64,000 nucleotides of DNA from Gallionella sp. (GCA_028710525.1 JAQTTY010000008.1:62001-126000); one strand, 5' to 3'; positions 29,853-39,662 are shown, counted from the stretch's first letter. Translations and numbers: made by a program. The notes: a model not told the origin generated them from the sequence alone.

Positions 29853-30680
29853 TTATTTTTTAAACCAACTCAACAATTTTGCCTGCCAGCTGCGGGTCTC
29901 TCCGAAATCTCCCAGCACCTTTACTAGAATGACCGAGACGTTATCCCGACCACCGTTATCATTCGCCATCTGTATCAGCTGCTGCGCGGCCAACGGCAGA
30001 TTGCCCTGCATCGCATAGAGAGCAGCCTCGATATCCATATCCTCTACCATATCGTTCAGTCCGTCTGAACATAGCAGATAGATATCGCCGACCTCTACGT
30101 CATATACATGCACGTCCGGCAATACATTCTCATCTATACCAACCGCGCGCGTGACCAAGTTCTTGTTCTTTGAGAAGCGCGCATCCTCCAGACTAATCAT
30201 TCCGCTATCTATCTGTTCTTGCAATAAAGAGTGATCTTTAGTCACCGTGCTGAGTTTTTCGCCGCGCAATAGATACATGCGCGAATCTCCCACGTGACCG
30301 ACAGCCACTCTGTTGTCATAGAAAAGACCTGTGACTATGGTAGTTCCCATACCCGCATATTGCGGTTGACTCTGTGATGCGTGATAGATGGATGAATTCG
30401 CTTTGCGTATGTTGTTACGCAACAAAGTGACTGCCAACTCTTCTCGACTTTCGTTGTCGATATCGGTAGGACTGGCGAACTGCAAACGGTGCGCGATCTC
30501 GGTAGCCGTTACTGACACTGCGATACCGCTTGCGACCTCACCTGCGTTGTAGCCACCCATACCATCGGCCAACACTGCAAGCCCACATGCCGCCTCCACT
30601 CCCACGCTGTCCTCGTTGTGCGTACGCACCATGCCAGGATGGGTTAGGCTGACTATCTGCAACGCCTCAGCTATCTTCAT
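29853..30680 (-). CDS. PP2C-family Ser/Thr protein phosphatase
   Basis: The 275-residue cytoplasmic phosphatase has the complete PPM motif set: RTHNEDSVGV, VLADGMGGYNAGEVAS, HVGDSRMYLL, LLCSDGLNDMV and GGRDNVSVILV, giving the two-metal active site. It ends with a short basic tail (SWQAKLLSWFKK). It starts three bases after the kinase stop and should reverse that kinase's phosphorylation. Confidence 0.94.
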   Translation of the reverse strand: MKIAEALQIVSLTHPGMVRTHNEDSVGVEAACGLAVLADGMGGYNAGEVASGIAVSVTATEIAHRLQFASPTDIDNESREELAVTLLRNNIRKANSSIYHASQSQPQYAGMGTTIVTGLFYDNRVAVGHVGDSRMYLLRGEKLSTVTKDHSLLQEQIDSGMISLEDARFSKNKNLVTRAVGIDENVLPDVHVYDVEVGDIYLLCSDGLNDMVEDMDIEAALYAMQGNLPLAAQQLIQMANDNGGRDNVSVILVKVLGDFGETRSWQAKLLSWFKK

Positions 30681-30683
30681 GTT

Positions 30684-33206
30684 CTATCCTTCTATCCCAG
30701 CCACACAGCTACGCAATGCTGCCGCGACTTGAGCCCCATCCGCATAACGATCTTCAATCTTCTTCGCCAACATCTTCTCTAATATCTCCGCTAAACAGGG
30801 TGGCAAATCAGGATTCACACTTAGGATGCTCGTAGGGGGCTCGTTCGCGATGCAATACATCAATTGCGCCATCGAATCACCTTCGAACGGGAGCTTACCA
30901 CAAGCCAATTGATACAGACTCACGCCCAACGAGAACAGATCGGAGCTACCTTGTATCTTTTTACCTGCCAACTGCTCTGGTGACATAAAGGAAGGTGTGC
31001 CCAACACCATACCGGTCTTAGTCTTACTCGAATCGGTGATACGCGCGATGCCGAAGTCAGTCACCTTAGGCGTATCGGTGTCGGGGTCGTACATGATGTT
31101 GGCCGGTTTGATATCTCTGTGCACCACATTCTGCTTGTGCGCATAGTCCAACGCGTCAGCGACTCTTGCGACAATATTGATGACCTTGGGCAGTGGCAAT
31201 AGGTTATCCGGCTTGGTGTAAGGCACTAGATCTTTGCCTTTGAGGAACTCCATGGCGATATAAGCCAAATCATGCTCCTCACCGGCATCGTATATAGAGA
31301 CTATATTGGGATGATTGAGCCTACCGGCAGTCTCAGCTTCACGGAAAAAACGCTCCTTCACATCTACCAACTCATCTGCCTCGAACTCTTGCGACAAAGC
31401 AACGGTCTTAATCGCGACGACACGACCGATCTTGGGATCTTTACCAAAATAGACCACACCCATTGCACCCTTACCCAACTCCCTCTCGATCTCATAACGG
31501 CCCAACATAGGTTTGGACATTCCCGACTTACCCAGCACTAGGGTGCTGGAATTACCGCGCGTATTACCACCACCCAGAATGATGGTCTCAGCCATCTCAT
31601 GCGCCGAACTCAAACGCTCTGCCAGGTCACGGAACTTGGCATTGTGTACGGACATATATTTGAATACCGACTCAGCCTTATTGAACTGACGCTTGCGCTC
31701 GAAATCCAGACCTAAGTTGTACATCACTTCCATAAGACTGTCGTCGAGTGGCACTTTGCGGAATTTATCGAAAGCCATATCGAGCTGACCCTGACCTTGG
31801 AAGGCCAGACCCAGCATACGATTACTTTCGGCAGAGTCTGCATCTGATTTTTGCTTACCTTGCTCGGTCAGAAGGAAGCGCTTGGTAGTCAGCAACAGAT
31901 GACCAACCAACAGCAAAGATGCTGATAACATCAATTGCAGCCACATCGCCTGAGTCATCATCAATGCAAAATGCGCCCCCAAGAGCGACACAAAAAGACC
32001 TGCCGTAACTAATGCACCAACGCCTGCACTCAAGCGCGGTAAGAGCAGAATCAGATACAGAGCAATCACCAAGAACACGCCCATTTCGGCCAATGAAGCC
32101 CACGCCGGCGTGATGAAATAGTCACCTTTAAGAATACTGGATACAGAGTGAGCAAGTATCAACACCGGCGACATCGCTGGCGAAATAGGCGTGACTTGCA
32201 TAGTGCCCACTCCCGCAGCCGACGCACCTATCAGAACGATCTTGTCGCGATATTTATCTGCCGATATCTTGCCGCTGTAGACATCATAGAAAGAGTCCAC
32301 TGGGAAAGCGGATTTGCCGTCTTTGTCCTTGTAGAAGAAGCTGTGCATCTGCATCGCAGCATCGGTAGGTACCTTATGGTTACCCAGATCAACGCTCTCA
32401 CCTAGATTCACGACGATGTCCTTGGCATCCAGATTGAGACTCTTGGCGGCCAGCATCAAAGACAACGAAGGATAGTATTGATCGTAGTAATTGACCAATA
32501 AAGGCTCGGTGCGTACTGCGCCATCCACATCAGGGATACTGTTCAAATGCCCCATCGCCATGGCATTGCTACCCAGCATAGGTATCGGAATCAGCACGTT
32601 CCGTGCTGGCAGCGCCATCGCTCCCGCCACGTTACTCATCTGCACATTAGGCAGACTGTTGCGTTCCATATAATCTGGTAGAGCCTGATCAGGCTTGCCT
32701 TGCGGTTCACCCAGTTCGAAGTAGGTGCCCAGCAACACCTCGTTGGCCTTAGCCATGCTGTCGCTGAGCTTCTTGTCACTATTGAGATTCTGTACTGCTT
32801 CCAGCAACAGGCCATTCAGTTCTGCTGCTTCAGGTGTTTGCTGTATGGAAGGCCGGGTCACCAGATCGGCAATCTTGTAGATATAAGACAGACCGGCATC
32901 GACCTGCGGCTCAAAGAAGAACACCGTATAGCCTATGACCTTGGCGTGGCCGGCGCTCAACACATCGATCATCTTGGCATGTATCTCGCGCGGCCAAGGC
33001 CAGCGACCAAGGTTTGCGATACTCTCATCATCGATAGCGATAACGGCGATCTTATCGCTAGGGACGCGCGTGGTCTCCCTGACACCCAAGTCATAAGCTT
33101 TGCGCTCCAGACTTTGCATCAGGTCACTATTGGCGGAGAGCAAGAACACCAGTGTCACCAGTATTCCGACGAACCAATCATGCTTCCAGAACGACCAGTT
33201 TTTCAT
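30684..33206 (-). CDS. CHASE2-domain Ser/Thr protein kinase
   Basis: The 840-residue protein repeats the design of the neighbouring cyclase: N-terminal helix, extracytoplasmic CHASE2 domain (about 30-340; IAVIAIDDESIANLGRWPWPR, YRDKIVLIGASAAG), three helices (about 380-445), then a TPR-like stretch (about 460-530) and a Hanks-type kinase domain (about 565-835). The kinase has GKGAMGVVY, VAIK, HRDIKPANI, DFGIAR and SPEQL, so it should be active. ATG 33206 follows GGAG; an ATG five codons earlier is possible. It is the first gene of the operon. Confidence 0.94.
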   Translation of the reverse strand: MKNWSFWKHDWFVGILVTLVFLLSANSDLMQSLERKAYDLGVRETTRVPSDKIAVIAIDDESIANLGRWPWPREIHAKMIDVLSAGHAKVIGYTVFFFEPQVDAGLSYIYKIADLVTRPSIQQTPEAAELNGLLLEAVQNLNSDKKLSDSMAKANEVLLGTYFELGEPQGKPDQALPDYMERNSLPNVQMSNVAGAMALPARNVLIPIPMLGSNAMAMGHLNSIPDVDGAVRTEPLLVNYYDQYYPSLSLMLAAKSLNLDAKDIVVNLGESVDLGNHKVPTDAAMQMHSFFYKDKDGKSAFPVDSFYDVYSGKISADKYRDKIVLIGASAAGVGTMQVTPISPAMSPVLILAHSVSSILKGDYFITPAWASLAEMGVFLVIALYLILLLPRLSAGVGALVTAGLFVSLLGAHFALMMTQAMWLQLMLSASLLLVGHLLLTTKRFLLTEQGKQKSDADSAESNRMLGLAFQGQGQLDMAFDKFRKVPLDDSLMEVMYNLGLDFERKRQFNKAESVFKYMSVHNAKFRDLAERLSSAHEMAETIILGGGNTRGNSSTLVLGKSGMSKPMLGRYEIERELGKGAMGVVYFGKDPKIGRVVAIKTVALSQEFEADELVDVKERFFREAETAGRLNHPNIVSIYDAGEEHDLAYIAMEFLKGKDLVPYTKPDNLLPLPKVINIVARVADALDYAHKQNVVHRDIKPANIMYDPDTDTPKVTDFGIARITDSSKTKTGMVLGTPSFMSPEQLAGKKIQGSSDLFSLGVSLYQLACGKLPFEGDSMAQLMYCIANEPPTSILSVNPDLPPCLAEILEKMLAKKIEDRYADGAQVAAALRSCVAGIEG

Positions 33207-33222
33207 TACGACTCCCTGCATT

Positions 33223-33235
33223 ACGACTCAGTCGT
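33223..33235. promoter_or_regulatory. Palindrome just upstream of the signalling operon
   Basis: ACGACTCAGTCGT is a perfect 6-bp inverted repeat around a single central base, 17 bases before the kinase ATG. It may be an operator or a small hairpin near the ribosome-binding site. The rest of the gap to the UspA gene (to 33338) shows no clear promoter. Confidence 0.35.
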
Positions 33236-33338
33236 CTACTAATTGCGGCCAATACTAATGTATTTTATGACAACACACCACAAACCCATTGATTCATTAA
33301 AGACTATCTAGATATTTTGAGTGCTATATGGAATCGCA

Positions 33339-33764
33339 CTACTTGACGACCAATACTGGAACCTCAGCCAGATGCAGCACTTTGCTTACTACCGAGCCCA
33401 GCAACCAAGACTGCAAACCTGCCTCGGCCTGCTTACTCAGCACAATCTGCTCAATATCATGTTCACGCGCATATTGCACGATCGCTTCTGCGGGATTACC
33501 GATACTGATGTGATACTCATAAGCTAGACCCGCCGCATCCAATATGGCGCGCGCGCCAGCCAACTCCGCCATTCCCTGCTCACGATAATGGTCGTTGATC
33601 GTCTCCTGACTGATGAACAGCTTCACATTACCGGCAGCCACCTTCCACTGCACGTTCAGCAAGGCAATTTGGATAGGCTGACGTAAGCTTGCCGCACTGG
33701 CAATGACATACTCGACTGCTCGTTCCGCTCCTTTGGATCCATCCACAGGTACAAGAAATTTCAT
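33339..33764 (-). CDS. UspA-family universal stress protein
   Basis: A 141-residue single-domain Usp: MKFLVPVDGSKGAERAVEY at the start and LGSVVSKVLHLAEVPVLVVK at the end. The ATP-binding loop G-xx-G-x9-GS is only partly kept (the first Gly appears replaced, with the GS intact), so nucleotide binding is uncertain. The start overlaps the stop of the TerC-like gene by four bases, so the two are coupled. Usp proteins act in the cytoplasm under stress or starvation; the specific role here is unknown. Confidence 0.9.
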   Translation of the reverse strand: MKFLVPVDGSKGAERAVEYVIASAASLRQPIQIALLNVQWKVAAGNVKLFISQETINDHYREQGMAELAGARAILDAAGLAYEYHISIGNPAEAIVQYAREHDIEQIVLSKQAEAGLQSWLLGSVVSKVLHLAEVPVLVVK

Positions 33765-34504
33765 TCCGTTTTCTCCAAATTTAGATGTGCGACCTTCACA
33801 TCGACCAAGTCCACGACCTTGCTAGCAGCAACACTACGTGAGGATAGCCAGTGTCCCAACCCTAATACCAGCAGTGCGCATGACACAGGCACAACATAAT
33901 GCAAATAAGGATAGGCCTCTGATAGAGGAGCGAACAGAGACTCGCTCAGTAACATCTCACCTGCCACATAGCCTAATAGCGCACCGCCCGCGTTGATGAC
34001 CAATGGAAAACGGTCTATGACCTTCAATACCAACTGACTACTCCAAGCAATCAATGGAATGCTGATGAGCAGACCGAACACCAGCAGAATGACATTGCCA
34101 TGTGCAGCCGCCGCGACACCGAGCACGTTATCTAAACTCATCACGAAATCGGCAATGATAATGGTCTTTATCGCACCAACTAACCTTGTATCCGCTTTGA
34201 TGTTGTTAGCATCATGCTCATCATCTGGTAGCAACAACTTCACGCCTATCCAGATCAGCAATAGCGCACCGATCAGCTTCAGATAGGGTAATGACAGCAG
34301 ACTAACGGCGAAGAAAGTCAATATCACACGCAGCGCGATGGCACCGATCACACCGAACATGATGCCGCGCTTACGCTGCTCAGCAGGCAGATTGCGGCAT
34401 GCAAGTGCAATGACCACGGCATTATCGCCGCTCAACAGTAAATCGATCATGATGATCTTGGCGACATCTACCCAGAACTGGCCGTTAACAAGCATCTCCA
34501 ACAT
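33761..34504 (-). CDS. TerC/YjbE-family membrane protein
   Basis: The 247-residue protein has about seven to eight membrane helices and the family's two acidic motifs, LLLSGDNAVVIALACRNLP and VMSLDNVLGVAA, whose Asp/Asn residues sit within the membrane and are thought to bind metal. Members have been linked to tellurite resistance, manganese export or calcium. The pairing with UspA is seen in other betaproteobacteria, from memory. AGAGGA precedes the ATG. Confidence 0.9.
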   Translation of the reverse strand: MLEMLVNGQFWVDVAKIIMIDLLLSGDNAVVIALACRNLPAEQRKRGIMFGVIGAIALRVILTFFAVSLLSLPYLKLIGALLLIWIGVKLLLPDDEHDANNIKADTRLVGAIKTIIIADFVMSLDNVLGVAAAAHGNVILLVFGLLISIPLIAWSSQLVLKVIDRFPLVINAGGALLGYVAGEMLLSESLFAPLSEAYPYLHYVVPVSCALLVLGLGHWLSSRSVAASKVVDLVDVKVAHLNLEKTE

Positions 34505-34544
34505 ATTTATCCTCTTAGCAACAATATTAAATCGGCATTACCGA

Positions 34545-34565
34545 CGAGCGCGGCCTATCCGCTCG
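34545..34565 (-). terminator. Hairpin after sucD
   Basis: CGAGCG pairs with CGCTCG across a 9-base loop in the 77-base gap between sucD and the TerC-like gene. There is no T-run, so it could be a Rho-assisted stop or an mRNA-stabilising hairpin. Confidence 0.35.
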
Positions 34566-34581
34566 CCCTACCAATACGCCA

Positions 34582-35463
34582 TCAGCTTTTCAGCACCCGC
34601 TTCATGACCTTACCCATCTCGGCTGGGTTGCGTGTGATATAGATACCGCTCTCTTCCATCACCGCCAACTTGTCATCCGCTCCGCCTTGGCCGCCTGAGA
34701 TGATCGCACCAGCATGACCCATGCGTTTACCAGGCGGAGCCGTGATACCTGCGATGAAACCGACTACCGGTTTGCGCATATGATCTTTGATCCAGCGTGC
34801 GCATTCTTCTTCGTCAGTACCGCCAATTTCACCCACCATGATGACTGCATCGGTATCTGGATCATCGTTGAACAATTTCAACACATCCAAATGCTTCAGC
34901 CCATTGATAGGGTCGCCGCCTATACCCACGCAGGAGGATTGGCCCAAGCCTAAAGCACTGAGCTGACCGACCGCTTCATAGGTCAGCGTCCCAGAACGTG
35001 ACACCACACCGATGCGCCCTTTGCGATGTATATGTCCAGGCATGATGCCGATCTTGATTTCATCAGGCGTAATCAGACCAGGGCAGTTAGGGCCTATTAG
35101 TATGGTGCGCTTACCCTGCATCTTGTAGCGAGTCTTGATCATGTCGTGCACCGGTATGCCCTCGGTGATACAGATAACCAAATCCAAATCGGCCTCTACC
35201 GCCTCATCTATCGCTGCCGCCGCGTAAGGAGGCGGCACATAGATCACCGAAACGGTCGCACCCGTCTGCTGCTTCGCCTCCAACACGCTGTCATAGATGG
35301 GTACACCTTCGAAGTTCTGGCCGCCTTTTTTGGGCGTCACGCCAGCTACGAAACAATTCGCACCGTTCGCATAGGCGATACAGTTTTGTGTGTGAAACTG
35401 GCCGACCTTACCGGTCATACCTTGCGTCATCACGCGGGTGTTTTTATCGATAAGAATAGACAT
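34582..35463 (-). CDS. sucD: Succinyl-CoA synthetase alpha subunit
   Basis: The 293-residue subunit binds CoA and carries the phosphohistidine: [16 protein letters not shown] near the start, [11 protein letters not shown], and the active-site [17 protein letters not shown]. It interconverts succinyl-CoA and succinate in the TCA cycle and works in either direction. The start overlaps the sucC stop by one base. Confidence 0.97.
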   Translation of the reverse strand: MSILIDKNTRVMTQGMTGKVGQFHTQNCIAYANGANCFVAGVTPKKGGQNFEGVPIYDSVLEAKQQTGATVSVIYVPPPYAAAAIDEAVEADLDLVICITEGIPVHDMIKTRYKMQGKRTILIGPNCPGLITPDEIKIGIMPGHIHRKGRIGVVSRSGTLTYEAVGQLSALGLGQSSCVGIGGDPINGLKHLDVLKLFNDDPDTDAVIMVGEIGGTDEEECARWIKDHMRKPVVGFIAGITAPPGKRMGHAGAIISGGQGGADDKLAVMEESGIYITRNPAEMGKVMKRVLKS

Positions 35464-36629
35464 TATTTACTCCTCGCAGCTGCAACGACTTTTTCAGCGG
35501 CATCCGCCATGTCACTGCCGGATATGATGGGTAAGCCGGACTCGGCCAGAATCTTCTTCCCGAGATCGACATTGGTTCCCTCCAAGCGCACCACCAGTGG
35601 CACAGTCAGATGAACCTCGCGCGCGGCAGCTACCACGCCCTCGGCAATGACATCGCACTTCATGATGCCGCCGAAGATATTGACCAGAATGGCTTTGAGA
35701 TTGGGGTTCTTAAGCATCAGCTTGAACGCTTCCGTGACTTTCTCTTTAGTCGCACCGCCGCCCACATCAAGGAAGTTAGCAGGACTGCCACCGTACAACT
35801 TGATGATGTCCATGGTCGCCATCGCCAAACCAGCGCCGTTCACTAGACAACCGATATCGCCATCCAGCGAGATATAACTCAGATCGAACTTAGAGGCCTC
35901 GACCTCTGCCGCATCCTCTTCATCAAGATCACGATACGCGACCACTTCAGGATGACGGTACAGGGCGTTGCTGTCGAAATTGAATTTGGCATCCAAAGCG
36001 ATGACACGATTATCGGCAGTCAACACTAGTGGATTGATCTCGGCGAGCATCGCATCTTTTTCGACGAAAGCGCGATACAGGCCTTGCAACACCGTCACCG
36101 TCTCGGCGATTGCTGCGTCTGGGATGCCGATCTTCTTAGCGATCTGTGCAGCGTCAGCATCCTGCATACCGTGCAGCGGATCTATCCACAATTTGCGGAT
36201 CTTCTCGGGATGATGCGCAGCGACCTCTTCGATTTCCATGCCGCCCTCACTCGAAGCCAACAACGCCACGCGCTGCTTGCTGCGATCTATCACCATACCC
36301 AGATAGAATTCTTTGGCGATGCGCGCGCCCTGCTCGATGAGCAACCTACGCACGACCTGCCCCTCTTTACCGGTCTGATGTGTAACCAGATGCATACCCA
36401 TGATCTGCTGCGCAGCTGCGCGCACTTCATCGATATTGCGCGCGACTTTCACACCGCCGCCCTTGCCGCGCCCGCCCGCATGTATCTGCGCCTTGACCAC
36501 CCACACCTCGCCGCCCAAACGCTGCGCGGTGGCAACCGCCTCATCCACACTGAAACATGCCGCACCCGACGGGGTAGGCACACCGTATTGACGCAAGATA
36601 TCCTTGCCTTGGTATTCGTGAATTTTCAT
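35463..36629 (-). CDS. sucC: Succinyl-CoA synthetase beta subunit
   Basis: The 388-residue ATP-grasp subunit binds the nucleotide and forms the heterodimer or heterotetramer with SucD. Visible motifs are [20 protein letters not shown], the [17 protein letters not shown] nucleotide loop, EINPLVLT and [16 protein letters not shown]. The operon is sucC-sucD only; sucAB-lpd are not adjacent. Its possible partner for reductive TCA flux, a 2-oxoacid:acceptor oxidoreductase, lies 15 kb away in this window. Confidence 0.97.
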   Translation of the reverse strand: MKIHEYQGKDILRQYGVPTPSGAACFSVDEAVATAQRLGGEVWVVKAQIHAGGRGKGGGVKVARNIDEVRAAAQQIMGMHLVTHQTGKEGQVVRRLLIEQGARIAKEFYLGMVIDRSKQRVALLASSEGGMEIEEVAAHHPEKIRKLWIDPLHGMQDADAAQIAKKIGIPDAAIAETVTVLQGLYRAFVEKDAMLAEINPLVLTADNRVIALDAKFNFDSNALYRHPEVVAYRDLDEEDAAEVEASKFDLSYISLDGDIGCLVNGAGLAMATMDIIKLYGGSPANFLDVGGGATKEKVTEAFKLMLKNPNLKAILVNIFGGIMKCDVIAEGVVAAAREVHLTVPLVVRLEGTNVDLGKKILAESGLPIISGSDMADAAEKVVAAARSK

Positions 36630-36760
36630 ATTGAATGATCGCTCGCTAAGAAGCGCACCAGGATGGAACGCGGGCTCAATCTTACCGAATTATTAGACGT
36701 CTAAGCGCATGAATGTTGTATATCTAAGCGACATCGCACAAGACACTCACGGCAGACAAG

Positions 36761-36790
36761 AAAAAACCCGCTAACTTGTGGTTAACGGGT
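36761..36790 (-). terminator. Terminator of the tRNA-Lys/tRNA-Thr transcript
   Basis: On the minus strand CCCGTTAAC and GTTAGCGGG form a 9-bp stem (one mismatch) followed by TTTTTT, just after the tRNA-Thr 3' end. Confidence 0.82.
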
Positions 36791-36796
36791 TTAGAT

Positions 36797-36872
36797 TGGT
36801 GCCGCCTATCGGATTCGAACTGATGACCTACCGCTTACAAGGCGGTTGCTCTACCAACTGAGCTAAGGCGGC
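36797..36872 (-). tRNA. tRNA-Thr (anticodon TGT)
   Basis: A 76-base cloverleaf with encoded CCA. The anticodon stem ACCGC/GCGGT encloses CTTGTAA, giving anticodon TGT (reads ACA). GCCGCCT acceptor, GGTAGAGC D-arm and GTTCGAATC T-loop are standard. It lies 15 bases downstream of tRNA-Lys in the same transcript. Confidence 0.96.
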
Positions 36873-36887
36873 GATGAAACATAAAAC

Positions 36888-36963
36888 TGGTGGGTCGGGC
36901 GAGATTCGAACTCGCGACCAACGGATTAAAAGTCCGCTGCTCTACCGGCTGAGCTACCGACCC
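36888..36963 (-). tRNA. tRNA-Lys (anticodon TTT)
   Basis: A 76-base cloverleaf with encoded CCA. The anticodon stem GCGGA/TCCGT-type arm encloses CTTTTAA, giving anticodon TTT. The acceptor GGGTCGG pairs with CCGACCC, and the T-loop GTTCGAATC is standard. It is the first gene of the tRNA transcript. Confidence 0.96.
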
Positions 36964-36979
36964 CTTCGAAGGAGCGCGA

Positions 36980-37007
36980 ATTATACGTATACAGACTTTT
37001 CTGTCAA
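36980..37007 (-). promoter_or_regulatory. Consensus promoter of the tRNA pair
   Basis: On the minus strand TTGACA (37007-37002) and TATAAT (36985-36980), both exact consensus, are spaced by 16 bases. A GC-rich discriminator (CGCGC) follows, typical of stringently controlled stable-RNA promoters. The start would fall about 10 bases before tRNA-Lys. Confidence 0.9.
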
Positions 37008-37028
37008 CGCAAAATCAGCGCAAATTCT

Positions 37029-37700
37029 CTAATTTCTATAAGTCGTGGGATCCGCAACCCCTGCTGTAGCAAAACCAGCGCTGCGCAAACGGCATGAATC
37101 ACACACACCGCAGGCGCGCCCCTGCTCATCAGCTTGATAGCAGGACACTGTCAGCGAGTAATCCACACCCAGACGCGTACCCTCAGTGACGATCTCCGCC
37201 TTACTCATATGCAACAGCGGCGCATGTATATGCAGTACCTGACCTTCCACCGCAGCCTTGGTGGCGAGGTTCGCCATGCGCTCGAAGGCTGCGATATAGG
37301 CGGGACGGCAATCAGGATAACCCGAGTAATCAACTGCATTGATACCGACGAAGATGTGATTGGCATGCAGCACCTCAGCCCAAGCTAGGGCCATGGACAA
37401 CATGATGGTGTTGCGCGCTGGCACATAGGTGGAAGGAATGCCGGCACTGGGCAACTCTGGGACCGCGATCTTGTTGTCTGTCAGCGAAGAACCACCGAAT
37501 CCGGTCAGATCGATATTGACCACGCGCAACTCTTGCGCGCCCAGACTGCGTGCCACACGTTGCGCAGCTGCCAACTCTGCGTGATGACGCTGACCATAGT
37601 CCACACTCAAGGCATAACAGGTATAGCCCTGCTCACGTGCCATTGCCAGCACCGTCGCTGAATCCAAACCACCCGATAACAATACGACCGCGTTCTTCAT
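37029..37700 (-). CDS. queC: 7-cyano-7-deazaguanine synthase
   Basis: QueC makes preQ0 from 7-carboxy-7-deazaguanine with ATP and ammonia in queuosine synthesis. The 223-residue protein has the PP-loop SGGLDSAT near the start, [11 protein letters not shown], and the zinc site formed by SCYQ and CGVCDSC at the C-terminus. ATG 37700 lies just after the queE stop. It closes the tol-pal-cpoB-queE-queC series. Confidence 0.96.
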   Translation of the reverse strand: MKNAVVLLSGGLDSATVLAMAREQGYTCYALSVDYGQRHHAELAAAQRVARSLGAQELRVVNIDLTGFGGSSLTDNKIAVPELPSAGIPSTYVPARNTIMLSMALAWAEVLHANHIFVGINAVDYSGYPDCRPAYIAAFERMANLATKAAVEGQVLHIHAPLLHMSKAEIVTEGTRLGVDYSLTVSCYQADEQGRACGVCDSCRLRSAGFATAGVADPTTYRN

Positions 37701-37702
37701 AA

Positions 37703-38362
37703 TCAATGCCCCGCCGCATCACGCCACAGCAGCTTGTGCAACTGTACCTGCAGCCTGACTGGCAGATGGTCGCGCAATATCCACTCCGCCAGATGTGTGG
37801 GATTCACTGCGCCATGCACAGGGGAAAATAATATCGGGCATTTGGCTGCAAGGTCATATTGCTCGATGATGTCGCACGCCCACAGATAGTCAGCCTCATC
37901 ACACAACACGAACTTGATCTCGTCATGCGGATTCAGCAGGGCCAGATTCTCCCAGCGATTCTTGGCCTCCTCACCGGACCCCGGAGTCTTGATGTCGACC
38001 ACGCGCATCACACGCGCATCGACTTCACTGATATCCATCGCCCCGCCAGTCTCCAAAGACACTTCATAGCCGGCATCACACAAGGCGCGCAACAAAACAA
38101 TGCAGTTCTTCTGCGCCAGCGGTTCGCCACCTGTCACCGTCACATAGCGTGGCTTATAGTCTGCCACTTGCTCCAGTACGGTAGAGATGCTCACGGTCTC
38201 ACCACCCGTGAAAGCGTAAGCGGTATCGCAATAGGTGCAACGCAAAGGACATCCAGTCAGGCGCACGAACACCGTAGGCAGGCCGACACGCTTGGTCTCG
38301 CCCTGCAGAGAATAAAACACCTCAGTGATGCGCAGTGTCGCGCTGGTATCGATAGCTAACAT
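37703..38362 (-). CDS. queE: 7-carboxy-7-deazaguanine synthase (radical SAM)
   Basis: QueE rearranges 6-carboxytetrahydropterin to 7-carboxy-7-deazaguanine. The 219-residue protein has [25 protein letters not shown] N-terminus, the radical-SAM cluster motif CPLRCTYCD, and TGGEPLAQ for SAM binding. It lies between cpoB and queC with almost no spacing. QueD is not in this window. Confidence 0.95.
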   Translation of the reverse strand: MLAIDTSATLRITEVFYSLQGETKRVGLPTVFVRLTGCPLRCTYCDTAYAFTGGETVSISTVLEQVADYKPRYVTVTGGEPLAQKNCIVLLRALCDAGYEVSLETGGAMDISEVDARVMRVVDIKTPGSGEEAKNRWENLALLNPHDEIKFVLCDEADYLWACDIIEQYDLAAKCPILFSPVHGAVNPTHLAEWILRDHLPVRLQVQLHKLLWRDAAGH

Positions 38363-38368
38363 AAGGAA

Positions 38369-39118
38369 CTACTTGGCTGCAGCGAGTTTGCGAGCCTTGT
38401 CGGCAGCAGCTGAGTCTGGATATTTTGCGATGAGTTGTTTGAGCGTCTTTTGTGCAGCGGCGGTCTGTTTCAGCCATTGCTGACTGAGTGCCATGCCTAG
38501 CATAGCGTCGGCCACCTTGGCGGACTTGGGATAGTCGTTCAACATGCGTTCGTAACTTAACACCGCGCCTTTATGGTCTTTCGACCCCGCTTGTGCGCCG
38601 CCCAGCCAGTACAAGGCATTAGGCACATGCACAGAATCGGGATACTTCTTGAGGAAGTCCTGAAAGGCTTTGACCGCATTCACATTATTCCCTGCCGGCA
38701 CCCATGCGTACGCTGCCTCTATGGCGCGATTCTCAAGGGCGGGATCGGATGGATCGCCACTGGCGACAGTGGCATCCGAGCTGGGTGTCGCGGATTCGAA
38801 CTTGCGCAAGCGCGTGTCCAGATCCACATAAAAATCCTTTTCGCGTTTCTCGGCATCTTGCAAGCCGTGAGCGAGTTCTTCATTCTGACCGCGCAGATCG
38901 CGCAGCTGAGTCTTGATTTCGTCAAGCTGACCCTGTAAATCCAATAAGGACTTGGTCTGTTGCTTGGTGACATTTTCTACATTCAATGCTTCCAACTGCA
39001 GCACACGTGCCTCCAACTTATCAATCTGTTTATGCGCCTCGTCGTCCGAAAACAAGCCCGCTTGCGCGGGCAAGGCGATACATAGACCCAACAGAATGGA
39101 AGCACGCAGCTGTAGCAT
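38369..39118 (-). CDS. cpoB: Cell division coordinator CpoB (YbgF)
   Basis: A 249-residue periplasmic protein with a signal peptide (LGLCIALPAQAGL), an N-terminal coiled coil for trimerisation (IDKLEARVLQLEALNVENVT...LQGQLDEIKTQL) and a C-terminal TPR domain (AYAWVPAGNNVNAVKAFQDF onward). CpoB links Tol-Pal to peptidoglycan synthesis at the septum. It directly follows pal, as usual. Confidence 0.94.
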   Translation of the reverse strand: MLQLRASILLGLCIALPAQAGLFSDDEAHKQIDKLEARVLQLEALNVENVTKQQTKSLLDLQGQLDEIKTQLRDLRGQNEELAHGLQDAEKREKDFYVDLDTRLRKFESATPSSDATVASGDPSDPALENRAIEAAYAWVPAGNNVNAVKAFQDFLKKYPDSVHVPNALYWLGGAQAGSKDHKGAVLSYERMLNDYPKSAKVADAMLGMALSQQWLKQTAAAQKTLKQLIAKYPDSAAADKARKLAAAK

Positions 39119-39122
39119 CTGA

Positions 39123-39638
39123 TTACTGAGCGTAGTTCAGATCGGTACGACGGTTCTGAGACCAAGCTGCTTCGTCATGACCAGTCGCTTTTGGCTTCTC
39201 TTCACCATAACTCACTGAACTAACTTGTGCAGAAGCTGCACCGCTCAACTTCAACAGCTTAGCAACGCCATCTGCACGACGCTGACCCAATGCCAAGTTG
39301 TATTCGTTGCTACCGCGCTCGTCAGCGTAACCAGCGACTTCTACTTTGCGTGCAGCATGCTCGCTCAAGTATTTGCCGTGCGCTTGCAGCATGGCAGTGT
39401 CTTCAGCAGGAACCGCATCTTTGTCGAAAGCATAGTAAATGCTACGCTTAGCCAAGATACTGGCTGGGTCGTTCAAAGGATCTACTGCAACTACTGGAGC
39501 CGGTGCTGGAGCGGGAGCTGGTGCAGCAACTGCAACAGGTGCTGGAGCGGGAGCAGGTGCTGCAGCTTCAGGAGCCTTCTGGCTAGCACAAGCAGCTAAC
39601 AGATTGACGAGTACAACACTGATAACAAGTTTCTTCAT
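39123..39638 (-). CDS. pal: Peptidoglycan-associated lipoprotein Pal
   Basis: The 171-residue lipoprotein has the lipobox LLAAC, a Pro/Ala-rich linker (APAPAPVAVAAPAPAPAP) longer than in the Escherichia coli protein, and the OmpA-like peptidoglycan-binding domain (YYAFDKDAVPAEDTAML, VAGYADERGSNEYNLALGQRRADGV). It anchors the outer membrane to the wall and binds TolB. Confidence 0.96.
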   Translation of the reverse strand: MKKLVISVVLVNLLAACASQKAPEAAAPAPAPAPVAVAAPAPAPAPAPVVAVDPLNDPASILAKRSIYYAFDKDAVPAEDTAMLQAHGKYLSEHAARKVEVAGYADERGSNEYNLALGQRRADGVAKLLKLSGAASAQVSSVSYGEEKPKATGHDEAAWSQNRRTDLNYAQ

Positions 39639-39662
39639 GTTATTTCCCTTCTTAAAGATTGA

